64,000 nt of DNA from Paraburkholderia caffeinilytica (GTDB lineage: Bacteria > Pseudomonadota > Gammaproteobacteria > Burkholderiales > Burkholderiaceae), in NCBI RefSeq assembly GCF_003368325.1, contig NZ_CP031466.1, forward strand, positions 3,348,001-3,412,000, in the 5' to 3' direction. The position numbers were made by a program, and so were the translations under genes. The notes under the pieces are model-generated. The model was not told the origin of the DNA and searched no databases. It saw only the letters and a list, made by a program, of their open reading frames with translations. This document shows positions 53,018 to 62,993 of the stretch, piece after piece; the stretch's first letter is position 1; each line of letters begins with the position of its first letter.

Positions 53018-55825
53018 ATGCCACCGCTGCGCGCTGCCAATCTGCTCGACACGATCGAAGGCTCCCGTCTGCACTCCGCCGACTGTGCCCACTGGCAGCG
53101 CTGGGGGCCGTATCTCAGCGAGCGTCAGTGGGGCACGGTGCGCGAGGATTACAGCGCGGACGGCACCGCCTGGGATTCTTTTCCTCACGACCATGCACGC
53201 AGCCGCGCCTACCGTTGGGGCGAAGACGGCATTGCCGGTTTCGGCGACGACAAACTCGGCTGGTGTGTGTCGCTCGCGCTGTGGAACCGCAAGGACCCGA
53301 TCCTGAAGGAACGTCTGTTCGGCCTCACGAACGCGCAGGGCAATCACGGCGAGGACGTGAAGGAGCTGTACTTCTACGTCGACGGCACGCCGACGCATTC
53401 GTATATGCGGATGCTCTACAAGTACCCGCATGCTGCCTTTCCCTACGAAGACCTGGTGCAGGAAAACGCGCGGCGTGACGGCGACATGCCGGAATACGAA
53501 ATTCTCGACACCGGCGTGTTCGACGATTGCCGTTACTTCGACGTGCAGGTCGAATACGCGAAGCATGCACCGGACGACATCCTGATGCGCGTGACCATCG
53601 AGAATCGCGCGGACGAGGCGGCCTCGCTCGACGTGCTGCCGCAGATCTGGGCGCGCAATTCGTGGTCGTGGAAGGAGAACAAGGACAAGCCCTCGCTCGT
53701 CGTCAGCAACGACCACAACGGTGAAGTCCAAGTGGTCGGCAAGCAGCATGGCCATGATCCGATCGTCGTGACAGCGTGGTCGAACGACGCGCCGCAGATA
53801 GCGTGGCTGTTCTGCGAAAACGACACCAACGTCAAGCGCCTGTTCAACATGGCGGGCACGGGTCCGTTCAAGGACGGCTTCAACGACTATCTCGTCCACG
53901 GCGACGAACAGGCGATCCGACGCGACGCCGGCACCAAGGCGGGCGCGCACGCGTCGATTGAACTCGGCCCGCATGGCCGCGCCGTGGTCTATATGCGCTG
54001 GCGCCCGCAGTCGAGTCCCGATGACGCGCAACTCGATGCGGATGCGGTGTTCGCTCACCGCCTCGCCGAGGCCGATGAATTCTATGGCGCGCTGCAACAC
54101 GAGATCGACGATCCCGATGCACGCCTGGTGCAGCGCCAGGCGCTCGCGGGCATGCTGTGGTCCAAGCAGTACTATCAGTACGACGTGCAGCGCTGGCTCG
54201 ACGGCGATCCGCTGCAACCCAGGCCGCCCGAGTCCCGCAAACGCGGCCGCAATGTGGACTGGCGGCATCTGTGCAACGCGGACATCGTGTCGATGCCCGA
54301 CAAGTGGGAGTATCCGTGGTACGCGTCATGGGACCTGGCGTTTCATGCGGCCGCGTTCGCGCTGATCGATCCCGCATTTGCCAAGCGTCAATTGCTGCTG
54401 CTGGTGAAGGACCGCTATCAGCATCCGAACGGCCAGTTGCCTGCCTACGAATGGGCGCTCGGCGATGCAAATCCGCCCGTGCATGCCTGGGCCGCGTGGC
54501 GCGTCTATGAGATCGACCGCGCGTTGACCGGCAAGGCGGATCGCGATTTTCTGGAGCTCGTATTCCACAAGCTTCTACTGAATTTCACGTGGTGGGTGAA
54601 CCGCAAGGATGCGGACGGCCGTAACGTGTTTCAGGGCGGTTTTCTCGGACTGGACAACGTCGGCATCTTCGACCGCTCGTCGCCGCTGCCGACCGGCGGT
54701 CACATCGATCAGGCCGACGGCACCGCCTGGATGGCGGCGTACGCGCTCGACCTGATGCGGATCGCGCTCGAACTCGCGTATGCGAACCATGTGTTCGTCG
54801 ATATCGGCGTGAAGTTTTTTGAGCACTTCCTGTATATCGCCGAGGCCGTGAGTTGCGACGACGGTTGCGATACCGGTCTGTGGGACAGCGAGGACGAATT
54901 CTTCTACGACAAATTGCGCCTGCCCGACGGCAGCAATATTCCGATGCGCCTGCGCTCGATCGTCGGCCTGATTCCGCTTTTCGCGGTGCACGTGCTCGAA
55001 GAGCGTTTGCATGGTCACTTGCCGGGTCTGCGCGAGCGGCTCGTCTGGTTCCTCGAACATCGCCCCGATCTGGCGAAGCTGGTCTCGCGCTGGAACGAGC
55101 CCGGCAAAGGCAATGCGCTTCTGCTCTCGCTGCTGCGCGGGCATCGGATGAAAGCGTTGCTGCGCCGCGCGCTCGACGAAAGCGAATTTCTCTCCGATCA
55201 CGGCGTGCGGGCGCTGTCGCGATTCCATCGCGATCATCCCTTCGAGTTCAATCACAACGGCACCCGCGTGACCGTCAAGTATCTGCCGGCCGAATCCGAC
55301 ACACGGGTGTTCGGCGGCAATTCGAACTGGCGCGGGCCGGTGTGGATGCCGGTGAACTATCTGCTGATTGAATCGCTATACGAATTTCATCGTTACTACG
55401 GCGATAGTTTCCGCGTCGAATATCCGACCGGTTCAGGGCAGAAGTTTTCGCTCAACGAAATCGGCGACGAACTGGCGCGCCGGGCGACCACCCTGTTCCT
55501 GAAGGACAAGAACGGCGAACGTCCGGTGATGGGCGCGTATCCGCTCTTGCAAGCCGACCCGCGTTCGCGCGATCTCGTGCTGTTCCATGAGTATTTTCAT
55601 GGCGATAACGGGCGTGGCGTGGGCGCGTCGCATCAAACCGGCTGGAGCGGGCTGGTGGCGTTGCTCCTGCAACCGAGAGCGATAGGCGCATCCGGCAATG
55701 TGCCGCTGGCAGGCGAGCCGGACCGGGCGCCTATGCCGATGTCGACTTCGGCGCCTGCGCCCGCCTGCCCACCCGAGGCGGCGCCCGAACCGGCGCCCGC
55801 GCTGGTAACGGCGGTGACCAAGTAG
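53018..55825 (+). CDS. MGH1-like (GH63-type) glucosidase
   Basis: A 935-residue protein of the mannosylglycerate hydrolase/GH63-like group with an (alpha/alpha)6 barrel. Recognisable blocks are KWEYPWYASWDLAFHA, the LPAYEWALGDANPPVHAW region and NSNWRGPVWMPVNYL, which frame the usual acid and base residues. The last 60 residues are Ala/Pro-rich and probably disordered. No signal peptide, so it acts in the cytoplasm. Likely substrate is a glucosyl or mannosyl compound such as glucosylglycerate or trehalose-related glucan, inferred from family. Confidence 0.88.
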   Translation: MPPLRAANLLDTIEGSRLHSADCAHWQRWGPYLSERQWGTVREDYSADGTAWDSFPHDHARSRAYRWGEDGIAGFGDDKLGWCVSLALWNRKDPILKERLFGLTNAQGNHGEDVKELYFYVDGTPTHSYMRMLYKYPHAAFPYEDLVQENARRDGDMPEYEILDTGVFDDCRYFDVQVEYAKHAPDDILMRVTIENRADEAASLDVLPQIWARNSWSWKENKDKPSLVVSNDHNGEVQVVGKQHGHDPIVVTAWSNDAPQIAWLFCENDTNVKRLFNMAGTGPFKDGFNDYLVHGDEQAIRRDAGTKAGAHASIELGPHGRAVVYMRWRPQSSPDDAQLDADAVFAHRLAEADEFYGALQHEIDDPDARLVQRQALAGMLWSKQYYQYDVQRWLDGDPLQPRPPESRKRGRNVDWRHLCNADIVSMPDKWEYPWYASWDLAFHAAAFALIDPAFAKRQLLLLVKDRYQHPNGQLPAYEWALGDANPPVHAWAAWRVYEIDRALTGKADRDFLELVFHKLLLNFTWWVNRKDADGRNVFQGGFLGLDNVGIFDRSSPLPTGGHIDQADGTAWMAAYALDLMRIALELAYANHVFVDIGVKFFEHFLYIAEAVSCDDGCDTGLWDSEDEFFYDKLRLPDGSNIPMRLRSIVGLIPLFAVHVLEERLHGHLPGLRERLVWFLEHRPDLAKLVSRWNEPGKGNALLLSLLRGHRMKALLRRALDESEFLSDHGVRALSRFHRDHPFEFNHNGTRVTVKYLPAESDTRVFGGNSNWRGPVWMPVNYLLIESLYEFHRYYGDSFRVEYPTGSGQKFSLNEIGDELARRATTLFLKDKNGERPVMGAYPLLQADPRSRDLVLFHEYFHGDNGRGVGASHQTGWSGLVALLLQPRAIGASGNVPLAGEPDRAPMPMSTSAPAPACPPEAAPEPAPALVTAVTK

Positions 55826-55876
55826 CACTTTCATCTACCGCCACGTTCGTTCCATTGGCTTCCTTAAGCGAATCCC

Positions 55877-57490
55877 ATGTCGACTACCCCGAACACCCCA
55901 ACTTCCGCCCTTCACGAACCCAGTTGCAAAGTCAGCGCGGGTCCGCATGAGGCGCCGTCGTCGCCGGCCGGCAAGCGGCCTGCGCCGCCTTGCACGCTGG
56001 TGATCTTCGGTGCGGGTGGCGACCTGACCAAACGGCTGCTGATGCCCGCGCTGTACAACCTCGCGGTGGACGGCCTGCTCGACAGCGGCATGAAGATCAT
56101 CGGCGTGAATCACGGCGAGCGCGAGACGAGCGAGTGGCGCGAGGACTTGCATCAGTCGCTGCAACAGTTCGCCGCCGACAAAGCCAGCACTTTCCACGCC
56201 GGCAGGCTCGACGACGCTGCGTGGAACTGGGTCGCGCAACGGCTCGAATACATGGCCGGCGAGTTCGAAACCGACGACACGTTCACAAAGCTCAAGCAAA
56301 CGCTCGATCAATCGCCGGGCGGCAACGTGATTTTTTACCTCGCGGTCAGTTCGCGCTTCTTCAAACCGATCGTCGAGCATCTCGGCAAAGCGGGTTTGCT
56401 GAAAGAAGGCGAGGGCGCGGGTAAGGGCAATACGGGCGGCTTCCGCCGCATCGTGATCGAGAAACCGTTCGGCACCGATCTCACTTCGGCGCGCGATCTG
56501 AACGCGCACATTCTGTCGTACGCGGACGAGTCGCAGGTGTATCGCATCGATCACTTTCTCGGCAAGGACACCGTGCAGAGCATTCTCGCGGTGCGCTTTG
56601 CGAATGCGCTGTTCGAACCGATCTGGCGGCGCGAATATATCGACAGCGTGCAGATCACCGCAGCCGAAACGATCGGCGTGGAGGGACGCGGCAAGTTCTA
56701 CGAACAGACCGGCGCGTTCCGCGACATGCTGCCGAACCACCTGTTCCAGTTGCTCGGCATGGTGGCGATGGAGCCGCCCAACTCGTTCGACGCCGAAGCC
56801 GTGCGCGACAAGAAGGCCGAGATCTTCGACGCGATCCAGCCGCTGAGCGCGAACGACGTCGTCTTTGGTCAATACGAGAAGGGTGCGGCGGGCGTCGGCT
56901 ATCGCGAGGAACCGGACGTCGCGCCGGACAGCACGACCGAAACCTACGCCGCCGCGCGTGTGCACATCGAAAACTGGCGCTGGGCGGGCGTGCCGTTCTA
57001 TCTGCGCACCGGCAAGCGGCTCGCCGCGCGCCGCACGGAGATCTCGGTGCAACTGAAGCCGGTGCCGTTCCGTCTGTTCCGCGACACGCCGGTCGACGCG
57101 CTCACGCCGAATGTGCTGACCTTGCGCATCGATCCCGCGCACGGCACGAATTTCGATTTCAATGTGAAGACGCCGGGGCCGGTGATGCAGATCGGCGCGG
57201 TGCAGTCGTCGTTCGACTATGCGGATTTCTTTGCCGAGCGGGCCAACGTCGGCTACGAGACCTTGCTGTACGACTGCATGCTGGGTGACGAGACGCTGTT
57301 CCAGCGCGCCGACAGCATCGAAACGAGCTGGTGCGCGGTGGACGACGTACTGCACCCAAAGACCGGCGGCGCGCTGCCGGTACACGGTTATGCAGCCGGC
57401 AGCGAGGGGCCTGCTGAAGCAGACGCCCTGCTCGCACGCGACGGCCACGCATGGCGGCCTTTGAAGCAGAATGCTGTCGAAAAGAAGTGA
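55877..57490 (+). CDS. zwf: Glucose-6-phosphate 1-dehydrogenase
   Basis: A 537-residue Zwf (glucose 6-phosphate to 6-phosphogluconolactone, NADP). The cofactor motif GAGGDLTKR is near residue 46 after a 35-residue polar N-terminal extension, then EKPFGTDL and the active-site YRIDHFLGKDT at about 220 with the catalytic His. The enzyme is the usual length apart from the extension. It sits between glycosidase and glucokinase genes and links this operon to the Entner-Doudoroff/pentose phosphate route. Confidence 0.95.
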   Translation: MSTTPNTPTSALHEPSCKVSAGPHEAPSSPAGKRPAPPCTLVIFGAGGDLTKRLLMPALYNLAVDGLLDSGMKIIGVNHGERETSEWREDLHQSLQQFAADKASTFHAGRLDDAAWNWVAQRLEYMAGEFETDDTFTKLKQTLDQSPGGNVIFYLAVSSRFFKPIVEHLGKAGLLKEGEGAGKGNTGGFRRIVIEKPFGTDLTSARDLNAHILSYADESQVYRIDHFLGKDTVQSILAVRFANALFEPIWRREYIDSVQITAAETIGVEGRGKFYEQTGAFRDMLPNHLFQLLGMVAMEPPNSFDAEAVRDKKAEIFDAIQPLSANDVVFGQYEKGAAGVGYREEPDVAPDSTTETYAAARVHIENWRWAGVPFYLRTGKRLAARRTEISVQLKPVPFRLFRDTPVDALTPNVLTLRIDPAHGTNFDFNVKTPGPVMQIGAVQSSFDYADFFAERANVGYETLLYDCMLGDETLFQRADSIETSWCAVDDVLHPKTGGALPVHGYAAGSEGPAEADALLARDGHAWRPLKQNAVEKK

Positions 57491-57532
57491 CTCTCCATGA
57501 CATGAGGCGCACCAACACAATCGGGGGATACC

Positions 57533-58333
57533 GTGGGCACGCGTAAAACGAAAGTCAAGAGCAGTACCGAGCGGATTCTGGCGATCGATGTCGGTGGCAC
57601 CGGCCTGAAAGCCGCGATCATCGATGCGGACGGACAGATGAAAACCGAGCGTTTGCGCGTGGCGACGCCGCATCCGTGCACGCCGGAGCAACTGGTGGAT
57701 GCATTGGTGAAACTGGTCGAGCCGCTTGTCGACAAGGAGCCGCCCACGCTGATGTCGATTGGCTTCCCGGGTGTGGTGCGCAACAACCGCATTCTGACGG
57801 CGCCGCATTTTGGCGTTGAAGGCTGGCACGACATTCCGCTCGCGGATTCACTGGCGCAGCGCCTCGGCGGTCTGCCGGTGCGCATGATCAACGACGCGGA
57901 GATGCAGGGCTTTGCCGCGATCGAAGGCCATGGAATCGAACTCGTCCTGACGCTTGGCACGGGCGCGGGCACGGCGCTGTTCCGCGACGGCGAGTTGATG
58001 CCGCACCTCGAGCTTGCCCATCATCCGGTCAGCAAGAAGGGCGTGGCGTACGACGAGTACGTCGGTGAGGCGGCGCGCGAGAAGGCCGGAAACAAGCGGT
58101 GGAATCGCCGGGTCCAGAAGGTGATCGGAATTCTCGATGCGTTGGTGAACTACGACAAGCTGTGGATTGGCGGTGGCAATGCGGCGCGGCTGGCGTTCAA
58201 GTTGCCCGCGAACGTCGCAACCGTATCGAACGATGCGGGGATCGAAGGCGGCGCGCGCTTGTGGCATCCAAAGTCATTGCGTGAGACGCGGCAGTTGCCG
58301 GAGGCCAATGAGCGGACGGGCAGGTTCAAGTAA
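57533..58333 (+). CDS. ROK-family (polyphosphate) glucokinase
   Basis: A 266-residue sugar kinase starting with GTG after TCGGGGGATA. The phosphate motif ILAIDVGGTGLKAAIID is at residues 14-30, with the active-site Asp in RMINDAEMQGF and the second phosphate loop in LTLGTGAGTALF. The ELAHHPVSKKGVAYDEYVG block and overall length resemble PpgK polyphosphate glucokinases more than ATP-dependent ROK enzymes, though donor use cannot be proven here. It gives glucose 6-phosphate for Zwf upstream. Confidence 0.86.
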   Translation: MGTRKTKVKSSTERILAIDVGGTGLKAAIIDADGQMKTERLRVATPHPCTPEQLVDALVKLVEPLVDKEPPTLMSIGFPGVVRNNRILTAPHFGVEGWHDIPLADSLAQRLGGLPVRMINDAEMQGFAAIEGHGIELVLTLGTGAGTALFRDGELMPHLELAHHPVSKKGVAYDEYVGEAAREKAGNKRWNRRVQKVIGILDALVNYDKLWIGGGNAARLAFKLPANVATVSNDAGIEGGARLWHPKSLRETRQLPEANERTGRFK

Positions 58334-58472
58334 TGCATGATTGGAGGATGGATACGTTGTGCGTCGGCGGAATAAAGCGCCCGTTCGATACGTTTGTCAC
58401 CGGTGGCCGTGACGCGCGTTTGTTGCGCCACGACTTTTTTCAGCTTTGCTAACTTATACAAGGGGGGCGACG

Positions 58473-59042
58473 ATGAGTCGAAGCAATACCGCGGGCGTTG
58501 CACGACGCCTGTTTTTTGCCGGCATGTGTGTCGTGCTGACTTTTGCTGCAGCGAATGTCCGCGCGGCTGATGCATTTGCGCTGTCGTCGCCCGGTTTGGC
58601 CGACGGCGGCACACTGGATTCGAGCCACGCTGCAAGCGCGAACAATTGTGGTGGCGGGAATGTGTCACCGGCCTTGCAATGGCGGAACGCGCCTGCCGGC
58701 ACGAAGAGTTACGCGATTACGATTTTCGACCCGGACGGCGCGAAGGGTCTGGGCATTGTGCACTGGGTGCTATATGGCATCGCGCCGTCGGCGACCGGGC
58801 TCGGCGCGGGTGCGCCGCCGCCGGCCGGTAGCGTGGGCGGAACGAACCGGACTGGCGGCCCAGGATATTACGGACCATGCCCGCCGGTTGGGGACATTCC
58901 GCACCACTATTTCGCGCAGGTTTATGCGCTTGATTTAGCGCCCGACGCATTGCCGGCAGGATTGACGCGCGACGCCTTGCAGGCGGCTATCAAGGATCAC
59001 GTGCTCGCCGCAGCCAGTACGGTGCTTCGATACGGACGGTGA
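58473..59042 (+). CDS. YbhB/YbcL family Raf kinase inhibitor-like protein, exported
   Basis: A 189-residue PEBP-like protein. A Sec signal peptide (about residues 12-32, ending NVRAADAF) precedes the phosphatidylethanolamine-binding-like domain, with ALQWRNAPAGTKSYAIT, FDPDGAKGLGIVHWVLYGI and GPCPPVGDIPHHY, which form the ligand pocket. ATG at 58473 follows AGGGGGG. Periplasmic; ligand unknown. Confidence 0.9.
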   Translation: MSRSNTAGVARRLFFAGMCVVLTFAAANVRAADAFALSSPGLADGGTLDSSHAASANNCGGGNVSPALQWRNAPAGTKSYAITIFDPDGAKGLGIVHWVLYGIAPSATGLGAGAPPPAGSVGGTNRTGGPGYYGPCPPVGDIPHHYFAQVYALDLAPDALPAGLTRDALQAAIKDHVLAAASTVLRYGR

Positions 59043-59050
59043 CTCTTATG

Positions 59051-59093
59051 CCTTTGATGGCGGCGGCCGGGCAACCGGCGCCACCGTCAAAGG
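59051..59093. terminator. Long hairpin between convergent genes
   Basis: Stem of nearly 20 pairs from CCTTTGATGGCGGCGGCCGG and its complement with a GCAA loop and one bulge. It lies between the convergent YbhB and aldo/keto reductase genes and can serve both strands, although no T-run follows. Confidence 0.55.
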
Positions 59094-59136
59094 CGTCATC
59101 GAAGACATCACAGAAGGCGTCACCGAACGCGCTACA

Positions 59137-60132
59137 CTACCTGGCCGCATCGCCCCATCGATATTCGTGACTCACCTCATCGAGTTGCGTCTTAACCTGT
59201 GCATCGAGCACAAGCTCCGAAGCCGACAGCGTATCGCTCAACTGCTCGGCGCGACTGGCGCCAATAATCGCCGACGTAATCAGCGGATTCGCCAGCACCC
59301 ACGCCAGCGAAACCCGCGTCAAAGACTCGCCCGTCGGCGCAGCGATCGTCTTCAGTTTCTCGATCGTTTCGAACTCGCGCTGATGCCAATACCGCTCCTG
59401 ATACATGGCCCCTGCTTTCCCGACGGTTTCGGTGAATCGCCCAGACGTGGGCGCAGCATCCACCCGATGCTTACCGGTCAGCAAACCACCCGCCAGCGGG
59501 TTGTAAGGCATCACGGCCAATTGCTCTTCATCCGCCAGCGGCAGCAACTCCCGCTCGATCTGCCGGAACAGCAAGTTGTAGCGGGGCTGCACCGATACAA
59601 ACCGCGCCACGCGCAACACGTCGGCGCGACCCAGCGCGCGCGCCAGCCGGTACGCCAGGAAATTCGACACGCCGATATATCGCGCCTTCCCGGATCGCAC
59701 GATCACGTCCAGTGCCTCGAGCGTCTCGTCGAGCGGGGTGTTCGCGTCGTCGGAATGGAGCTGGTACAGGTCCACGTAGTCCGTGCCGAGGCGCTGCAGC
59801 GATGCGTCGATCGCATCCAGCAGATGTTTGCGCGATGCGCCTTGATCCCACGCCGACGGCCCCATTTTGCCGACCGCCTTCGTGGCCAGAATGAAGCGGT
59901 CGCGTTTGCCCTTCAGCCACCGTCCGACGATCTCTTCCGTGCGCCCGGCGATGCTCTCGCCGCCGCCCAGCGGATAAACGTTGGCCGTGTCGATGAAGTT
60001 CACGCCGGCGTCCGCCGCCGTGTCGAGAATCCGCCGCGACACATCCTCTTCAGTTTGCAGGCCAAAGGTCATCGTGCCGAGACACAGGCGCGAAACGGTC
60101 AGGCCAGTGCGGCCGAATTTGCGGTATTGCAT
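59137..60132 (-). CDS. Aldo/keto reductase
   Basis: A 331-residue NADPH-dependent aldo/keto reductase. The tetrad is visible as D (FIDTANVYPLG), Y in the same block, K (ATKAVG) and H (LYQLHSDD). It belongs to the general stress/YajO-like group. The ATG at 60132 is preferred over a TTG two codons upstream. Substrate unknown. Confidence 0.92.
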   Translation of the reverse strand: MQYRKFGRTGLTVSRLCLGTMTFGLQTEEDVSRRILDTAADAGVNFIDTANVYPLGGGESIAGRTEEIVGRWLKGKRDRFILATKAVGKMGPSAWDQGASRKHLLDAIDASLQRLGTDYVDLYQLHSDDANTPLDETLEALDVIVRSGKARYIGVSNFLAYRLARALGRADVLRVARFVSVQPRYNLLFRQIERELLPLADEEQLAVMPYNPLAGGLLTGKHRVDAAPTSGRFTETVGKAGAMYQERYWHQREFETIEKLKTIAAPTGESLTRVSLAWVLANPLITSAIIGASRAEQLSDTLSASELVLDAQVKTQLDEVSHEYRWGDAAR

Positions 60133-60723
60133 GGTCAACTCCGAGGATGGACGGAACAGTAGCGGGTTGCGGTGTTGTAAAAAGGATAAACGGTGTGGCG
60201 GTTTCGTGTTCGGCCGCCGGCATACGAAAACACGGCGAATTGTCAGCAGTTAGAAAGTTTTCCGTGCCGCTCGACTGACTTGCGTAAATGCCGCGTGCTT
60301 TCATCGCCGAGCTAGATCGTCGGGGGCATGCAGATCGACTCTGCGTCAAGTTGAGAGAAGTTGACGTATTTATCGAAGATATACACAAGCCCGCCTATTC
60401 GTCTAACAAATATCCAGAATTGCCACGCATTAGGTCACTTAATATTACAAGTGCGTAATATTGCGCCGATCGCGAAGCCTTGAAAATTACATATTCCATA
60501 CGTTGGTAAAAATTAGAAATAATTCGATTACACCGGGTAAGGTTCGGCGCGATTGATGCGTTTTTATGCGTATGGAATGATATCGATTCTCATTTAACCA
60601 TCAGCCAGCCATCCCGTCGTCTTCGCTCCAAGCAGGAGACCGGCAGCCAGCCAATTGCGGTTTTGTCATTGATTCCATGTCGAGCATGCGGATCGGGCAA
60701 GCGCACATTCGACGGGATTTCCC
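60133..60723. other. Divergent control region upstream of the iron-uptake operon
   Basis: About 590 bases without a gene. The stretch 60380-60600 is AT-rich and contains the Fur-box-like site. Other short ORFs here have no support. Confidence 0.45.
60576..60594. promoter_or_regulatory. Fur-box-like operator
   Basis: AATGATATCGATTCTCATT matches the Fur consensus GATAATGATAATCATTATC in its NATNAT spacing and has dyad symmetry. It lies about 130 bases upstream of the TonB receptor start, in the position of an iron-regulated promoter. Confidence 0.65.
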
Positions 60724-62916
60724 ATGTTCAACCACACACCGCTTGCGACTGCGTTAGCGCTAGCTTTTGCCGTTCCATTTGCCACGCCCGCGGTCGCGCA
60801 GACCGCGCCGCAAACCGCATCGCAGCCGTCGGCTCAAAACGGGTCGACGAGCGCGGCGGGTGACAACGGAACCTTGCCGACCATCGGCGTCGCGGCGCAA
60901 GCGGAACAGCAGGACTTCCAGGCGGAGCGCTCGAACGTCGGCGCAAAGACGCCCACCGCGTTGCGCGACATTCCACAATCAGTCACCGTGATCAACAAGT
61001 CGGTGCTTGCTTCCCAAGGCGCCACGTCGTTCCAGGATGCGCTGCGCAATGCGCCGGGCGTGACCATCGGCGGGGCCGAAGGCGGCCAGATCGGCAACAA
61101 CATCAACTTGCGCGGCTTCACTGCGCAGAACGACATCTATCTGGACGGCTTCCGCGATCGCAACCAGTACTACCGCGACACGTTCGATCTCGAAGAACTC
61201 GAAGTGCTGTACGGTCCGTCGTCGATGTTGTTCGGCCGTGGTTCGACGGGTGGCGTGATCAACCAGGTGAGCAAGAAAGCGAACCTGAAGGACTCGGCGG
61301 AAGTCACGGGCATGATTGGGACCGACGACCGCTATCGCAGCACCGTCGACGTGAACCATAAGCTGACGGACACGTCGGCGATCCGCCTGAATGCATTCGG
61401 CCAAAGCCTTGGTTCGACGCGCGACGAGATGAAGAACAAGGACTACGGCATCGCGCCGGAAGTGCGCTTCGGCATCGGCACGCCGACTGAAGTCACGATC
61501 TCCGCGCTGATCCAGCACAACTACGACATGCCTGACTACGGCGTGCAGGCGTTGAACGGCCACCCGTCGCCGGTGCCGAAGAACACGTTTTATGGCCTGA
61601 CCACCGATCGCACCATCCAGGACGTGCAGACGTTCACCGCCGCGATCAAACACAAGTTCTCCGACCAGCTCACGCTGACCAACCAGACGCAGTTCTCGCA
61701 CTCGTTGACCGATGCGCGCGAAACCGCGCCGCAAGCGGTGCTGACGGGGCCGCTTGCCACCAGCCCCGCGCTGACCAACGGCAATTTCACGACGCTGTCG
61801 CCTTCGCAACTGTTCATCAAGTTGCAAAGCCACGACCGTGTGATCGAAAACCACTCGCTGTATAACGACACCGCGCTCGAGTACAAATTCGACACGGGGC
61901 CGCTCAAACACGATTTGATTGCCGGCTTCGAACTGGGCCACGACAGCTATTCGAATCAGGCCTACACGCGCAACAACTTGCCGGTTGTTTCGATGGTGAA
62001 CCCGGCGTATCTGTCTTCGCCCGCCGGTGTGACCACCACGGTCGGCAACTACGCCGACTCCGGCTCGAACGAGATGGGCGCTTATGTGAACGACACCGTG
62101 TCGATCGGTCAGCACTGGAAGGTGATCGGCGGCTTGCGTTGGGACCGCTTCCAGGCACAGATCCACAACACGATCAGCCTGCCGGGCTACGCCACGCAAA
62201 CCAACTTCTTTACCAGCGTTCGCGCCGGCGTGATTTATCAGCCGACCGACTGGCAGTCGTACTACGTGTCCTACGGCACGTCGTTCGATCCGTCGCTCGA
62301 GGCGCTGACGGTCACCAATCTGACGCAGAACCTCGCGCCGGAGTCGACCCGGTCGTATGAGGTCGGCGGCAAGTGGGACCTGCTGGGCGGCAATATTTCG
62401 GTGACGTCCGCGTTCTTCCGCGAGGAAATGACCAACGCCCGCACGCAGGTCTCGCCGACCGAATACGAACTCGACGGCGACATCCGCGTCGACGGCTTCC
62501 AGGCCGGCGTGACAGGCCACATTACCGACAAGTGGCAAGTGTTTGGCGGCTACACCTACATGGACGCCATCATCCTGAAGGCGCGCGACGGCACCCAGGG
62601 ACACGTGCCGGCCAACACACCGCGCAACACGCTCACGTTCTGGACCACTTATGCGATCACGCCGCACTGGGAAATCGGCGGCGGCCCGACTTACATGTCG
62701 CCGCGCTACGCGTCGAACACGAACTACGTGCAGGTTCCGGGCTACACCCGTTGGGATGCGACCGCCGCTTATCACGCGAAGAAATACGACGTTCGGCTGA
62801 ATCTGCTGAACCTGACCAACAAGATGTACTACGACGCGCTCATCCAGTCGGACGGCGGCCGTTCCGTGCCGGGTATCGGACGCACGCTGCTGGCGACGTT
62901 CGACTACCGGTTCTGA
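60724..62916 (+). CDS. TonB-dependent siderophore receptor (Fiu-like)
   Basis: A 730-residue outer-membrane receptor. A Sec signal spans about residues 1-25 (LALAFAVPFATPAVA); the plug domain is at about 70-185 (RDIPQSVTVINKSVL and LYGPSSMLFGRGSTGGVIN), and the 22-strand barrel ends with Phe (LATFDYRF). The order of genes with PiuC behind it is that of catecholate receptors such as Fiu/PiuA. Probably iron-regulated through the Fur-like site. Confidence 0.94.
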   Translation: MFNHTPLATALALAFAVPFATPAVAQTAPQTASQPSAQNGSTSAAGDNGTLPTIGVAAQAEQQDFQAERSNVGAKTPTALRDIPQSVTVINKSVLASQGATSFQDALRNAPGVTIGGAEGGQIGNNINLRGFTAQNDIYLDGFRDRNQYYRDTFDLEELEVLYGPSSMLFGRGSTGGVINQVSKKANLKDSAEVTGMIGTDDRYRSTVDVNHKLTDTSAIRLNAFGQSLGSTRDEMKNKDYGIAPEVRFGIGTPTEVTISALIQHNYDMPDYGVQALNGHPSPVPKNTFYGLTTDRTIQDVQTFTAAIKHKFSDQLTLTNQTQFSHSLTDARETAPQAVLTGPLATSPALTNGNFTTLSPSQLFIKLQSHDRVIENHSLYNDTALEYKFDTGPLKHDLIAGFELGHDSYSNQAYTRNNLPVVSMVNPAYLSSPAGVTTTVGNYADSGSNEMGAYVNDTVSIGQHWKVIGGLRWDRFQAQIHNTISLPGYATQTNFFTSVRAGVIYQPTDWQSYYVSYGTSFDPSLEALTVTNLTQNLAPESTRSYEVGGKWDLLGGNISVTSAFFREEMTNARTQVSPTEYELDGDIRVDGFQAGVTGHITDKWQVFGGYTYMDAIILKARDGTQGHVPANTPRNTLTFWTTYAITPHWEIGGGPTYMSPRYASNTNYVQVPGYTRWDATAAYHAKKYDVRLNLLNLTNKMYYDALIQSDGGRSVPGIGRTLLATFDYRF

Positions 62917-62993
62917 AGCGCGCCGTATCGATACGGTAGGCTTGCCGCTCTCGCAAATGGCAAGCCGACGTAACGAGGCCAAGGAAACTCAAG

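Noticed and set aside
55835..57829. 664-codon minus-strand ORF
   Set aside because: Antisense to zwf and part of the kinase gene; no domain recognised.
60979..62982. 667-codon minus-strand ORF
   Set aside because: Antisense to the TonB receptor gene.
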